Shown: one piece after another, positions 36,473 to 45,841 of the stretch | Layout of the letters: the number at the start of each line of letters is the position of its first letter | Numbering within the stretch: the stretch's first letter is position 1 | NCBI RefSeq assembly: GCF_000612445.1 | Contig: NZ_BALC01000002.1 | Span: 1-64,000, forward strand | DNA length: 64,000 nt | Source of the DNA: Liquorilactobacillus sucicola DSM 21376 = JCM 15457 | Lineage (GTDB): Bacteria > Bacillota > Bacilli > Lactobacillales > Lactobacillaceae | Reading direction: 5' to 3' | Notes under the pieces: generated by a model | Seen by the model: the letters and a program-made list of their open reading frames with translations, nothing else | The model's database searches: none | Told to the model about the DNA's origin: nothing | Made by a program: the position numbers and the translations under genes

Positions 36473-37429
36473 TTACTTAAAATCATAATCAGAATCTGTC
36501 ATTGGCTCGACATTACCAAGCAGGTAACCATTGCCAACTTGTGAAAAGAAATCATGGTTCGAAGTGGAAGTTGAGATTCCATTCATAACTACCGGATCAA
36601 CATCATCAGCGGTATCAGGAAAAAGAGGTTCAAGTCCAAGATTCATCAGAGCCTTGTTAGCATTATAGCGTAAGAAAACTAGTACTTTGTCTGACCATCC
36701 AACGGCATCATATAATTGATGGGTATATTTTTCCTCATTAGCATAAAGATCATAAAGTAAGTCATAGATCCATTCTTTTAAACTTTCTTGTTCAGAATCA
36801 GTCAGTTTTTTAAAACCAATTTGAAATTTGTAGCCGATATATGTTCCGTGAACAGATTCATCCCGTAGAATAAGTTTGATTATTTCACCGACATTTGCTA
36901 GTTTATTATGTCCTAGCCAGTAAAGGGGAGTATAAAAGCCAGAATAGAATAGAAAGGTTTCTAGAAAAACAGATGCAACTTTTTTCTCAAGCGGCGTACC
37001 CTTATGATAGATATTATTTATTTTTTGAGCTTTGTACTGCAAATAAGTATTGCTGTGAGTCCATTTGAAGATTGCTTCAATTTCCTTAGTTGTGTTAAGG
37101 GTTGAAAAAATAGAAGAATAACTCTTAGCATGAACAGACTCCATGAACTGAATGTTGTTTAAGACAGCCCGTTCGTGCTGGGTACGTATGTCTTTCATCA
37201 ATGCATCCATTCCATCCTGAGATTGTACAGTGTCCAATAATGTGAGTCCACCAAAAACATGCTCGACGACTTTCTTATTCTCGGCAGTGAATTTGCGCCA
37301 GTCTGAAAGGTCGTTGGAAAGAGGAATACGAGTATCTAGCCAGAATTGTTCAGTTAATTTTTCCCAAGTCGCTTTGTCAATCTGATCTTCAAGTTCGTTC
37401 CAATTAATTGCTTGATAGTAATCTTCCAT
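36473..37429 (-). CDS. nrdF: Class Ib ribonucleotide reductase, beta subunit
   Basis: NrdF carries the dimanganese/diiron-tyrosyl radical cofactor needed by NrdE. The 318 residues match the family. Metal-ligand helices are visible around VEHVFGGLTLLDT, IQFMESVHAKSYSSIF and LRDESVHGTYIGYKFQ, and the C-terminal tail that inserts into NrdE ends the protein. It is last in the minus-strand order nrdH-nrdE-nrdF and starts 21 bases after nrdE. nrdI, the flavodoxin for manganese activation, is not in this window. Confidence 0.95.
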   Translation of the reverse strand: MEDYYQAINWNELEDQIDKATWEKLTEQFWLDTRIPLSNDLSDWRKFTAENKKVVEHVFGGLTLLDTVQSQDGMDALMKDIRTQHERAVLNNIQFMESVHAKSYSSIFSTLNTTKEIEAIFKWTHSNTYLQYKAQKINNIYHKGTPLEKKVASVFLETFLFYSGFYTPLYWLGHNKLANVGEIIKLILRDESVHGTYIGYKFQIGFKKLTDSEQESLKEWIYDLLYDLYANEEKYTHQLYDAVGWSDKVLVFLRYNANKALMNLGLEPLFPDTADDVDPVVMNGISTSTSNHDFFSQVGNGYLLGNVEPMTDSDYDFK

Positions 37430-37450
37430 AAAATACCGAGCCTCTCATTT

Positions 37451-39633
37451 TTAAATAACGCAACTTTCGCATTCGTTTGCGCCCACTTCAGTTTGATCAT
37501 CTGTAAATGTGCGGATGTAGTAAATAGATTTTATTCCCTTATGATAAGCGTAGTTTCGCAGAATTGACAGGTCACGTGTTGTCATCTTATCCGTGTGGCC
37601 ATCTTTCCATTCATATAGCCCTTCAGGAATCGTTGAGCGCAGGAAAAGCGTTAAGCTCATGCCCTGATCTACGTGCTGCTGTGCTTCAGCATAAATATCA
37701 ATTATTTTGCGCATGTCAGTATCATAGGCCGATTGATAATAAGGTATTGTTTCGTTGGAAAGATAAGGCGCAGGATAATAGATCTTACCTATCTTTCTTT
37801 CTTGGCGTTCTTCAATCCGATTGATGATTGGATGGAGACTCGCTGTTGTGTCATTAATATACGAAATGGAGCCGTTAGGTGCAACAGCCAGACGGTTTTG
37901 ATGATATAACCCATATTGATGAACCTCTTTTTTTAGTTCATCCCAGTCGGCTTTTGTTGGTATAAAAATCTCTTTGAAGATTTCTTTAACCTCAGATGTT
38001 TTAGGGGCGAAATCATTTTGCAAATATTTGTCGAAATAACTGCATCGTAGTATTTACTCTTTTCAAATCCAGCGAAGGTTTCCTGCCGTTCTCTAGCAAT
38101 TTTGTTGGAAGCTTTTAAGGTCCAATAATTTAACAACATAAAATAAACATTTGTGAAGTCAAGTGATTCTTTGGAACCATAATATAGTTTATTTTTGGCA
38201 AGAAAGGCATGCAGCCCCATTGCGCCCAGTCCAATGGTATGTGCTAGTCTGTTACCATGTTGAATGGAAGGAACAACGTCAATGTCAGAGTGATCTGTTA
38301 CAAAAGTCAAAGCGCGGACCATCGTTTCAACCGATTCTCCGAAATCCGGCGAGGCCATTAAATTGACAATATTAGTTGAGCCAAGATTACAACTAATATC
38401 CGTACCGAGTTTGTCGTAAGTCTGAGTGTTATTTAATGTAGATGGCTTTTGAACTTGAAGTATTTCAGAACATAAATTACTCATAATTATTTTGCCGTCA
38501 ATTGGGTTTGCACGATTAACAGTATCAATGTTGATGATATAAGGATAGCCTGATTCCTGTTGCAACTTGCTGATCTCAGTTTCCAGCTCACGAGCGCTTA
38601 TTTTTTTCTTAGGAATGCGCGTATCGGCTACTAAATTATCATATTCCTTGGTAATATCAACGTAAGAGAATGGAACTCCGTAGACACGTTCAACTCCCCA
38701 TGGATCGAATAGATACATATCTTGATTATTGCGGACCAACTCATAGAATTTGTCTGGGACAAGAACACCTAATGAAAGTGTTTTGACACGAATTTTTTCA
38801 TCAGCATTCTCTTTTTTAGCAGATAAAAATGAGACAATATCTGGGTGGAACACGTTCAGATAAACAACTCCTGCCCCTTGACGTTGCCCAAGCTGATTGG
38901 AATAAGAGAAACTGTCCTCAAGTAGTTTCATAACGGGAACAACACCTGAAGCAGCACCTTGGATATTCTTGATAGGGGCACCAGCACCGCGCAGATTGCT
39001 GAGTGTAATACCAACGCCGCCTCCGATACGAGAGAGTTGCAATGCGGAATTGATGCCGCGCCCAATTGAATTCATATCATCGGTTATTTGAATCAGAAAG
39101 CAAGAAACGAGTTCACCACGGCGCTTGCGACCGGCATTTAGGAAGCTGGGAGTCGCTGGCTGATAGCGTTGATGAATTATTTCATCAGCGAGAGATAAGG
39201 CGAGATTTTCATCTCCATTTGCAAAGAACAGGGCATTTGCTGCAACGCGATCAATGAAACTCTCCAAGTACAAAGTATTATCATTCGTTTTGAGAGCGTA
39301 CTGAGCATAAAACTTATACGCTGCCATAAAGGTTTTGAATTCAAAATGTGCATTGTCCAAAAAGTGATAAAGCTTTTCAATAAAGCTAAAGTCATATTTT
39401 TCAATAAATTCACGTTCTAGATAATCATGTGTGATAAGGTAGTTAAAGCGTTCTTTAAGGGAAGGGAAAGTCATCATGTTAGGTACAACATTTTCTCGTA
39501 AAAATGCTTCCAGAGCTTCCTTATCTTTATTTAGAGGTATTTGACCGTCCACAGGAATATTAATTTCATTGTTCAGATCATAATAAGTAACTTGATTATT
39601 ATCTATTTGCTTGAGAGACAATTTTTTCACCAC
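37451..39633 (-). pseudogene. nrdE: Class Ib ribonucleotide reductase, alpha subunit; frame broken once in the sequence as given
   Basis: NrdE reduces ribonucleoside diphosphates to deoxy forms. The upstream frame (39633 to about 38040) includes SCFLIQITDDM, NLRGAGAPIKNIQGAASG and SNLCSEIL. The downstream frame (from about 38040 to 37451) resumes at YFDKYLQNDFAPKT, includes VAPNGSISYINDTTAS, and ends with the redox pair CESC (ECESCVI). Adding one base near 38038 gives 727 residues, the normal NrdE length. All catalytic parts are present and the gene is normally essential for aerobic growth, so a read error (GTT TAT read as GT TAT) is more likely than real loss. Confidence 0.92.
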
Positions 39634-39921
39634 TTTCTTGATTTGTTGATATTAATAAAACTCGATTGTTAAAAATAGAAGGCATAAATTAACGGAACAT
39701 AGCAGCCACTTGAGCAAGCTCTGACACGAAAAGTCCCAAGCCGTGATTGCCAGTTCCGATAATGTGTACTAAGTTTTCTTGCTGAACAAGAAAGTTATCA
39801 ATTAGTTTGCATAGGAGCCTATGCTTTTAATCCGAAACATCTAGCTGAAAAAGAGCACTAACATCTCAAACTAGAGTAATCTTTATGAATGAATTATTGC
39901 TGAGCACATCAAAATAAAGCT

Positions 39922-40152
39922 CTACTGTGCGATTAAAGTTTTCAGAAGATCGGGACGAAAACCATTAATGATTGGGGCGCTATTTTTTTCAATCACCGGA
40001 ACAGAGCGAAAGCCCTTTTCTTGAAGGTAGTCGATATATTGTGGTTCTTTGGTAATATTGTGTTCTTCAAAAGCAATTTGATGTTCTTTTAAAAATTTTT
40101 TCGTCATTTTACACTGAATACAGTTATTTTTTGTGAAAATTTCCAAACTCAT
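39922..40152 (-). CDS. nrdH: Glutaredoxin-like protein NrdH
   Basis: NrdH is the dedicated electron donor to the class Ib reductase. The 76 residues have the redox motif CIQCK near residue 10 and the substrate-side segment GFRSVPVIE...INGFRPDLL. I use ATG 40152 (AAGGGG 8 bases upstream) over GTG 40161. The gap to nrdE (39634-39921) has a 40-codon stop-free stretch without a start codon but nothing I can support as a gene. Confidence 0.93.
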   Translation of the reverse strand: MSLEIFTKNNCIQCKMTKKFLKEHQIAFEEHNITKEPQYIDYLQEKGFRSVPVIEKNSAPIINGFRPDLLKTLIAQ

Positions 40153-40165
40153 AGTTGGCACCCCT

Positions 40166-40237
40166 TCTTAATATATTGTATGCTAAGTATACAGCAACTT
40201 AGAAAATAATCAAGTATTAAAGCACTATATGTAGACT
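40166..40237 (-). promoter_or_regulatory. Promoter of nrdHEF with two NrdR-box-like sequences
   Basis: On the minus strand, -35 TTGATT (40208-40213) and -10 TATACT (40186-40191) are 16 bases apart. Sequences resembling the NrdR box ACACWATATATWGTGT lie on both sides: 40166-40181 (TCTTAATATATTGTAT) and 40222-40237 (GCACTATATGTAGACT), each matching about 12 of 16 positions. Promoter boxes are clear; NrdR control is inference, and the 56-base spacing is longer than the usual pair. Confidence 0.45.
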
Positions 40238-40339
40238 TGGACAAGATTGAAATCACGAGATATAGTATTTAAAAAAATCCACGAATGTAGACGGTTTACG
40301 CAGCGTCGTTTACTAAATCATAGAAGGTTGGCATTATTG

Positions 40340-40948
40340 ATGACAAATTACTATTATTCTAAGAATCCAGACATTAAGCACGATGAACAAACATGGGATT
40401 TTGAATTACTAGGAAACAATTTTACGTTCGTAACTGATAATGGTGTTTTTTCGAAGAGGACAGTTGATTTTGGTTCAAGATTACTAATTGAAAATTTTAA
40501 AATCAATGAGCAAATCAAAGGCGACATCCTTGATGTTGGTTGCGGCTATGGTCCGATAGGTTTAAGCATTGCCAAGAAGTATCCACAATATCATGTTGAT
40601 ATGGTTGATGTAAATGAACTTGCACTTGCACTTGCACAAAAAAATGCACAAAAAAATAACGTGATCAATGTAAGCATTCAGACATCAGATATCTATCAAC
40701 AGGTTAAGAAAAATGATTATGCGGTAATTATTTCTAACCCGCCGATTAGAGCAGGGAAAAAAGTGGTTCATCTTATCTTGGAGGAAGCGTACACGCATCT
40801 TCAAAAAAATGGTAAAATCATAATTGTAATTCAAAAAAAACAAGGTGCCCCTTCTGCTAAGAAGAAACTTGAAGAAGTTTTCGGAAATTGCACAGTTATT
40901 GCTAAGGAAAAAGGATATTTTATACTTGAGAGTACGAAAGAATCGTAA
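40340..40948 (+). CDS. Class I SAM-dependent methyltransferase (RsmC/YbxB-like)
   Basis: The 202-residue protein has the SAM-binding motif GDILDVGCGYGPIGL (near residue 60-74), the acidic motif II in VDMVDVNELAL, and the amino-methyltransferase motif NPPIRAGK. This combination is typical of the RsmC-like family that methylates guanine in 16S rRNA, but the exact target is not known for the short Gram-positive form. ATG 40340 gives the family start MTNYYYSKNP; the frame extends to 40247 without similarity. It directly precedes tadA. Confidence 0.88.
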   Translation: MTNYYYSKNPDIKHDEQTWDFELLGNNFTFVTDNGVFSKRTVDFGSRLLIENFKINEQIKGDILDVGCGYGPIGLSIAKKYPQYHVDMVDVNELALALAQKNAQKNNVINVSIQTSDIYQQVKKNDYAVIISNPPIRAGKKVVHLILEEAYTHLQKNGKIIIVIQKKQGAPSAKKKLEEVFGNCTVIAKEKGYFILESTKES

Positions 40949-40968
40949 GCAGAAAGGCTGATATAATA

Positions 40969-41493
40969 GTGGACCTAAGTGAAAAAGAAAAAGAATATTT
41001 CATGAAAGAGGCCATTTATGAGGGAATTCAAGCTGAAAGAATTGGAGAGGTACCAATTGGTTGTGTGATTGTTCTGAATGGTAAGATAATTGGTCGGGGT
41101 CATAATTTGCGTGAACATAGTCAAAATGCAACGATGCATGCAGAATTGTTGGCTATTCAGGAGGCAAATGCGTTTGTTTCTAGCTGGAGATTGCCTGATG
41201 CACAGATGTTTGTGACCTTGGAACCCTGCCCCATGTGTAGTGGAGCGATTATTAATTCAAGGATCAGGAAGGTCTATTATGGGGCTCCGGACCCTAAAGC
41301 AGGAACAGCTGGAACATTAATGAACTTATTGACAGATAAAAGGTTTAATCATCAGGTAGAAGTTGAAAAAGATTTGATGAAAGAACAGTGTGCCAACTTG
41401 CTCAAGAGGTTCTTCAAACGAATTAGGAAGCAAAAAAAATTAAAAAAAAATCAGAGTAAAACTAGCAATTCGAAGAAAAAACGTGTATCATAA
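40969..41493 (+). CDS. tadA: tRNA-specific adenosine deaminase TadA with basic tail
   Basis: TadA deaminates A34 of tRNA to inosine, classically in tRNA-Arg(ACG). The zinc ligands are HAE (MHAELLAIQEA, the Glu being the proton shuttle) and PCPMC (LEPCPMCSGAI). The core ends near residue 150, and a strongly basic tail of about 24 residues rich in Lys, Ser and Asn follows. It starts at GTG 40969. The SRP RNA gene follows immediately, as in many Firmicutes. A tRNA-Leu(AAG), a possible second substrate, is in this window at 9804. Confidence 0.94.
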   Translation: MDLSEKEKEYFMKEAIYEGIQAERIGEVPIGCVIVLNGKIIGRGHNLREHSQNATMHAELLAIQEANAFVSSWRLPDAQMFVTLEPCPMCSGAIINSRIRKVYYGAPDPKAGTAGTLMNLLTDKRFNHQVEVEKDLMKEQCANLLKRFFKRIRKQKKLKKNQSKTSNSKKKRVS

Positions 41494-41494
41494 T

Positions 41495-41597
41495 AAGTGC
41501 CGTAAGGCCTTGAGGCAATGTCGTCCTTGTGAATCGTGTCAGGTCTGGAAGGAAGCAGCACTAAACTTGGTTCGGCATGTGTCTTAAGTTAATATGA
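41495..41597 (+). ncRNA. ffs: Signal recognition particle RNA, small bacterial type
   Basis: The conserved SRP domain IV apical region GTGTCAGGTCTGGAAGGAAGCAGCAC is present (41536-41561), with the GGAAG tetraloop-side and AGCAG symmetric-loop sequences that bind Ffh. Flanking arms CTTGAGGCA and TGTCTTAAG pair to extend the hairpin, giving a molecule of about 100 bases. The position between tadA and dnaX is conserved. Ends are approximate. Confidence 0.9.
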
Positions 41598-41605
41598 TAT
41601 CGAAA

Positions 41606-41637
41606 CTCTCGATCAATGCGGTCGGGAGATTTTTTTG
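41606..41637 (+). terminator. Terminator after the SRP RNA
   Basis: AACTCTCGA pairs with TCGGGAGATT (with wobble pairs) and is followed by TTTTTTT. Confidence 0.75.
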
Positions 41638-41690
41638 AATTAGTATATATTGCAGCAAAAATAATGATTTTATGAAAAGAGGAGTAGAGA

Positions 41691-43418
41691 ATGGGGTATC
41701 AGGCTTTATATCGTGTTTGGAGACCACAGAAGTTTGAAGATCTTGTTGGGCAGCGAATGATCACACAGACGCTGAAAAATGCAATCTCCACTGGTCAAAC
41801 TAGCCATGCTTACCTCTTTACTGGGCCACGTGGGACTGGTAAAACTTCTGCAGCTAAAATCTTTGCAAAGGCGATCAATTGTCATCACCAAGAGAATGGC
41901 GAGCCCTGTAATAAATGTGAAACTTGTCGCGCAATCACTGAAGGGCGATTGAATGATGTTATTGAAATTGATGCTGCTTCTAATAACAGTGTCGATGAAG
42001 TCCGTGATATTCGCGATAAAGTTAAATATGCGCCCACTCAGGCTGACTACAAAGTATATATTATTGATGAGGTACACATGCTTTCGACGGGGGCATTTAA
42101 TGCATTATTAAAGACACTCGAAGAACCGCCTGCAAACGTTGTTTTCATTTTAGCAACAACGGAGCCGCATAAAATACCGGCAACTATTATCTCACGTACG
42201 CAGCGCTTTGATTTTCGCAGGATAGATATGCATGACATTTATGAGCGCATGGTCTATATCTTAGAACAAAAAGAGCTGAGATATGATGAAAAGGCCTTGA
42301 AGGTCATCGCTAAGGCTGCCGCTGGTGGAATGCGTGACGCTTTAAGTATCTTAGATCAGGTTCTTTCTTTTGGTGACAGTGAAGTTACGCTCGAAAATGC
42401 GCTGTTAGTTACAGGAAGTGTTACGCAAGAAAAGGTAATTAATTATTTACAAAGTATCTTTGCACACAAAACAGCGCAAGCACTTGAAGAGCTGCAACTG
42501 ATCTTAGAAGAAGGAAAAGATGCAAATCGCTTTATTGAAGATATTATTGATTACTATCGAACTTTATTAATATTTAAAACAGCACCTGAAATTCTAAAGG
42601 ATGAAGAAACGAGTGAACTAGGGGAAGATTTTAAAAGTTTGGCTGAAAAAGCAGATACTAAGATTTTGTATGAAGCGATTGATATTCTAAATCAACAACA
42701 ACAAAGCATGCGCTTTTCGACCCATACCGATGTCTACCTAGAAGTTTTGACAGTAAAATTGGCACAACTTACCATGGAGAATAATACTGTGTCTGCTGGA
42801 ACTACACAGAAGATTAAACGGTTGCAGGAACAGTTACAAGATCTTCAGAAACAGATTGAGGACTTGAAGGTACATGGTGTCTCTATAGTGAATACCAAAG
42901 CATCTGGAGCATCTCAAATCAAAGGAACAGGTCAAACAAAAGCACAGAAACGTAATGCTCCAAAAGTTGATTTAAAAAAAGTTTATCCAGTTTTAACTAA
43001 TGCAACACGTGATAGTCTGGTACAATTAAAGGGTGTCTGGGGAGATCTGATGACAATGCTCTCCGTTACTCAAAGAGCAATGATGAATATTACACAGCCA
43101 GTGGCAGCCAGTGAAAATGGTGTGATTGTGAGTTTTAAGTATGATTTTCTCTGTCAGAAAGCAATGGGCGACAAAGAGCTTATTCAGGCGCTAGATGATG
43201 GTTTGGAACGATTGGTTGGCGAGAGAATGACAATGGTATTCATTACTCAGACGCAGTGGCCGCAAATGAGACAAAAATATCTTGTTGAACATAAAGAAAA
43301 ACTGGAAAATGGTAGCAAAGAGAGTAAGCCAAAGACTGCCCCAATTAAAAAAGATACCATTGTGGAAGAAGCTAAAAAAATGTTTGGCGAAGATATAGTT
43401 GAAGTAAAAGAAGATTAG
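41691..43418 (+). CDS. dnaX: DNA polymerase III subunits gamma/tau
   Basis: DnaX is the clamp-loader ATPase and organiser of the replisome. Walker A is GPRGTGKTSAAK, a zinc module has Cys residues in INCHHQENGEPCNKCETC, Walker B/DEAH is IIDEVHMLS and the sensor includes ATTEPHKIPATIISR. The 575 residues include the tau-type C-terminal region from about 370, with a coiled coil (residues 370-395). It heads a run of tightly spaced genes: dnaX-ybaB-recR-yaaL. Confidence 0.96.
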   Translation: MGYQALYRVWRPQKFEDLVGQRMITQTLKNAISTGQTSHAYLFTGPRGTGKTSAAKIFAKAINCHHQENGEPCNKCETCRAITEGRLNDVIEIDAASNNSVDEVRDIRDKVKYAPTQADYKVYIIDEVHMLSTGAFNALLKTLEEPPANVVFILATTEPHKIPATIISRTQRFDFRRIDMHDIYERMVYILEQKELRYDEKALKVIAKAAAGGMRDALSILDQVLSFGDSEVTLENALLVTGSVTQEKVINYLQSIFAHKTAQALEELQLILEEGKDANRFIEDIIDYYRTLLIFKTAPEILKDEETSELGEDFKSLAEKADTKILYEAIDILNQQQQSMRFSTHTDVYLEVLTVKLAQLTMENNTVSAGTTQKIKRLQEQLQDLQKQIEDLKVHGVSIVNTKASGASQIKGTGQTKAQKRNAPKVDLKKVYPVLTNATRDSLVQLKGVWGDLMTMLSVTQRAMMNITQPVAASENGVIVSFKYDFLCQKAMGDKELIQALDDGLERLVGERMTMVFITQTQWPQMRQKYLVEHKEKLENGSKESKPKTAPIKKDTIVEEAKKMFGEDIVEVKED

Positions 43419-43441
43419 TTTAATGAAAGGGTGTTATATCT

Positions 43442-43756
43442 ATGATGCGTGGAATGGGAAATATGCAAGGTATGATGAAGCAGATGCAGAAAATGCAAAA
43501 GAATATGAAGGCAGATCAAGAAAAACTGGACCAAACGATTTTTACTGGGAAATCAGCTGATGATGCGGTAGTCGTGAAGTTTACTGGAAAACGTGAAATG
43601 AAGGATATAGCAATTAGTTCTGAGGCAGTTGATCCCGATGATGTTGAGATGTTGCAAGATTTGGTCATTATGGCAGTTAATGATGCAATGCAACAAATTG
43701 AAGAAGAAACACAAAAAACAATGGGCAAATATACGCGCAATGTTCCAGGCTTTTAA
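43442..43756 (+). CDS. YbaB/EbfC-family nucleoid-associated protein
   Basis: The 104-residue protein has the Met/Gln/Lys-rich N-terminus ([17 protein letters not shown]), a central beta region with [11 protein letters not shown] and a C-terminal helix pair. Family members dimerise and bind DNA without strong sequence preference. It lies 23 bases after dnaX and 30 before recR, the conserved arrangement. Confidence 0.93.
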   Translation: MMRGMGNMQGMMKQMQKMQKNMKADQEKLDQTIFTGKSADDAVVVKFTGKREMKDIAISSEAVDPDDVEMLQDLVIMAVNDAMQQIEEETQKTMGKYTRNVPGF

Positions 43757-43786
43757 CAAGAGTTTAGTGAGAGAGGAATCTTAGAG

Positions 43787-44386
43787 ATGCAGTATCCAGA
43801 ACCAATTGCAAAATTGATTGATAGCTATATGAAGTTGCCTGGCATCGGTGAAAAGACGGCTATTCGCTTGGCTTTTTACACAATAAGTATGGATCAAGAC
43901 GATGTGGTTGAGTTTGCGAAAGCACTTGTAGCAGCTAAGAAAAACCTTCATTATTGCAGCATTTGCGGCAATATAACGGAAAATGATCCTTGTACTATTT
44001 GTGCAGATAAAAGCCGTGATCAAACTAAGGTGATTGTTGTTGAGCAATCCAAAGATGTGATGACGCTAGAGAAAATGCGCGAGTATCATGGTTTGTACCA
44101 CGTTTTGCATGGGGTTTTGTCACCGATTGAAGGCAAAGGACCGGAAGATATTAATATTTCTAGCTTATTGAAACGGCTTCAGAAAAATACCGAGCTTTCA
44201 GAAGTTATTATTGCAACTAATGCTACACCAGAAGGTGAAGCGACAGCAATGTACATTTCAAGGTTGGTCAAACCGGCTGATATCAAAGTTACGCGTTTGG
44301 CACACGGATTGGCTGTAGGCAGCGATATCGAGTATGCAGACGAGATGACTCTTTACAAAGCAATTGAAGGTCGGCAGGAAATTTAA
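43787..44386 (+). CDS. recR: Recombination mediator protein RecR
   Basis: RecR loads RecA with RecF and RecO at gaps. The 199 residues show the helix-hairpin-helix ([14 protein letters not shown]), the zinc finger with CSICGNIT and CTIC, and a Toprim domain ([14 protein letters not shown] ... [13 protein letters not shown]). It is followed, with a 22-base gap, by yaaL. Confidence 0.96.
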   Translation: MQYPEPIAKLIDSYMKLPGIGEKTAIRLAFYTISMDQDDVVEFAKALVAAKKNLHYCSICGNITENDPCTICADKSRDQTKVIVVEQSKDVMTLEKMREYHGLYHVLHGVLSPIEGKGPEDINISSLLKRLQKNTELSEVIIATNATPEGEATAMYISRLVKPADIKVTRLAHGLAVGSDIEYADEMTLYKAIEGRQEI

Positions 44387-44408
44387 TAACGAAAAGGGGC
44401 TGACAGTT

Positions 44409-44648
44409 TTGTTTGGCCGAAAGAAAAAGAAACTCAGAGCGATTTATGATGAACTTTTATTAGAAACAATTGATCGTGCCGCGGCTGACTGGGAAAATGC
44501 GAAGCAAACACAGCAGGCCGTGAGAGAAGTTGATGATGAATTAATAGCACAAACTGAATTGGCAGGCGCTAAGTATGAATTCCTATACTTAGAGGCACGA
44601 AGACGAAAAGTAAGAGGGCATGTCCAAGCATCCATTATTGAGCGTTGA
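44409..44648 (+). CDS. DUF2508 (YaaL-family) protein
   Basis: A 79-residue charged helical protein beginning LFGRKKKKLRAIYDELLLE. I place the start at TTG 44409 because AAAGGGG lies about 9 bases upstream; an in-frame extension to 44364 would overlap recR. The YaaL family is conserved between recR and tmk in Firmicutes and has no known function. Confidence 0.82.
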   Translation: MFGRKKKKLRAIYDELLLETIDRAAADWENAKQTQQAVREVDDELIAQTELAGAKYEFLYLEARRRKVRGHVQASIIER

Positions 44649-44833
44649 TCCAATTCAAGGAGATGTACCGTTCTTAATATGATTTAAGTGTGCAAGGCTG
44701 ATTGCGAAACGAATGTTTTGTCGATCGGCCTATAATTTTGCATTCGACCAAATTGTGTTTAATCTTCAAGGTTAGACACACTGGCGCTAGTAAAGTAAAA
44801 TATACTATAATAAAGTTAGTGAGGTTATTTGAA

Positions 44834-45484
44834 GTGAAGGGAAAGTTTGTGACATTCGAGGGGCCAGACGGTTCTGGGAAAACAAGTGTATTGCAGTCTG
44901 TTATTGCTCATCTTGAAAAAGCGGGGATAGATTATTTAGAAACACGCGAACCAGGCGGCAATCGGATCGCTGAAGCAATCCGCAAAATTATTTTGGACAA
45001 AAACCTAACGGAAATGGATGCACGAACAGAAGCTTTGCTTTACGCAGCTGCGCGGAGACAACATTTGGTTGAAACAGTTTTCCCGGCCTTAAGGAAGGGT
45101 AAGCTAGTGTTAAGTGATCGTTACGTAGATAGTTCAATCGCCTATCAAGGAGCGGGACGCAGAATAGGTGAGGAAGCAGTCGCCCAAATGAATGATTTTG
45201 CGACAGGCGGTCTAGTACCTGACCTTACTTTATATTTTGATGTTGCTCCAGAAGTTGGACTGCAGCGGATAAAAAAACATCGCTCAAACGAAATTGATCG
45301 TTTAGATATAGAGCCCTTAGCTTTTCATGAAACAGTTCATAAAGCATATTTAAAGCTGGCACAACAGGAAAGTGAGCGGATCATAAAAATTGATGCTAAC
45401 CAGCCCTTAGGGAATGTGATCAATGATGCGCTCAGCCAATTAAGTGATAAATTGCCAACTTTTTTCGTTAAAGATAGTTTCTAA
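44834..45484 (+). CDS. tmk: Thymidylate kinase
   Basis: Tmk phosphorylates dTMP to dTDP. The P-loop is FEGPDGSGKTS, the DR motif is LSDRYVDSSIAYQG and the LID region includes RIKKHRSNEIDRLD. The 216 residues are standard. The start is GTG 44834 with GAGG about 10 bases upstream; the frame is open further upstream to 44702 but without similarity. yaaQ follows 14 bases later. Confidence 0.95.
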   Translation: MKGKFVTFEGPDGSGKTSVLQSVIAHLEKAGIDYLETREPGGNRIAEAIRKIILDKNLTEMDARTEALLYAAARRQHLVETVFPALRKGKLVLSDRYVDSSIAYQGAGRRIGEEAVAQMNDFATGGLVPDLTLYFDVAPEVGLQRIKKHRSNEIDRLDIEPLAFHETVHKAYLKLAQQESERIIKIDANQPLGNVINDALSQLSDKLPTFFVKDSF

Positions 45485-45498
45485 ATGGGGGAATAAGA

Positions 45499-45828
45499 AT
45501 GAAAATGATTATTGCAATTGTCCAAGATAAGGATAGCAATCGTCTCAGCAATTTATTTATTGAAGCTAATATACGTGCGACAAAACTTTCTACAACGGGC
45601 GGTTTTTTAAAATCAGGGAATACGACCTTTATGATTGGAATTGAGGATGAACGTGTAGATGAGGTTTTAGATGTGATAAAGGATTCTTCACGTACAAGGC
45701 AGCAGTTCATGACTCCGCCTGTAAATCTAGATGCTACGATGGATTCGACTGCTTCATATCCGGTTGAAGTTCAAGTTGGTGGAGCGACAGTTTTTGTTTT
45801 GCCAATCGATTCATTCTTACAGTTTTAG
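45499..45828 (+). CDS. darA: PII-like cyclic di-AMP receptor (DarA/PstA/YaaQ)
   Basis: The 109-residue protein has the family pattern: MIIAIVQDKDSNRLSNLF at the N-terminus, RATKLSTTGGFL with the nucleotide-contacting Gly pair, and the C-terminal VGGATVFVLP. Homologues bind c-di-AMP as trimers with a PII-like fold; the downstream target is not settled. The order tmk-yaaQ-holB is conserved. The window also encodes a KimA-like potassium permease at 58870, a family known to be c-di-AMP-controlled. Confidence 0.9.
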   Translation: MKMIIAIVQDKDSNRLSNLFIEANIRATKLSTTGGFLKSGNTTFMIGIEDERVDEVLDVIKDSSRTRQQFMTPPVNLDATMDSTASYPVEVQVGGATVFVLPIDSFLQF

Positions 45829-45841
45829 GATGTGCTAGAAG

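Noticed and set aside
39640-39780. Stop-free minus-strand stretch of about 40 codons between nrdE and nrdH, ending with GNHGLGLFVSELAQVA-like residues
   Set aside because: It has no start codon, the length is easily reached by chance, and I recognise no family. It is not nrdI.
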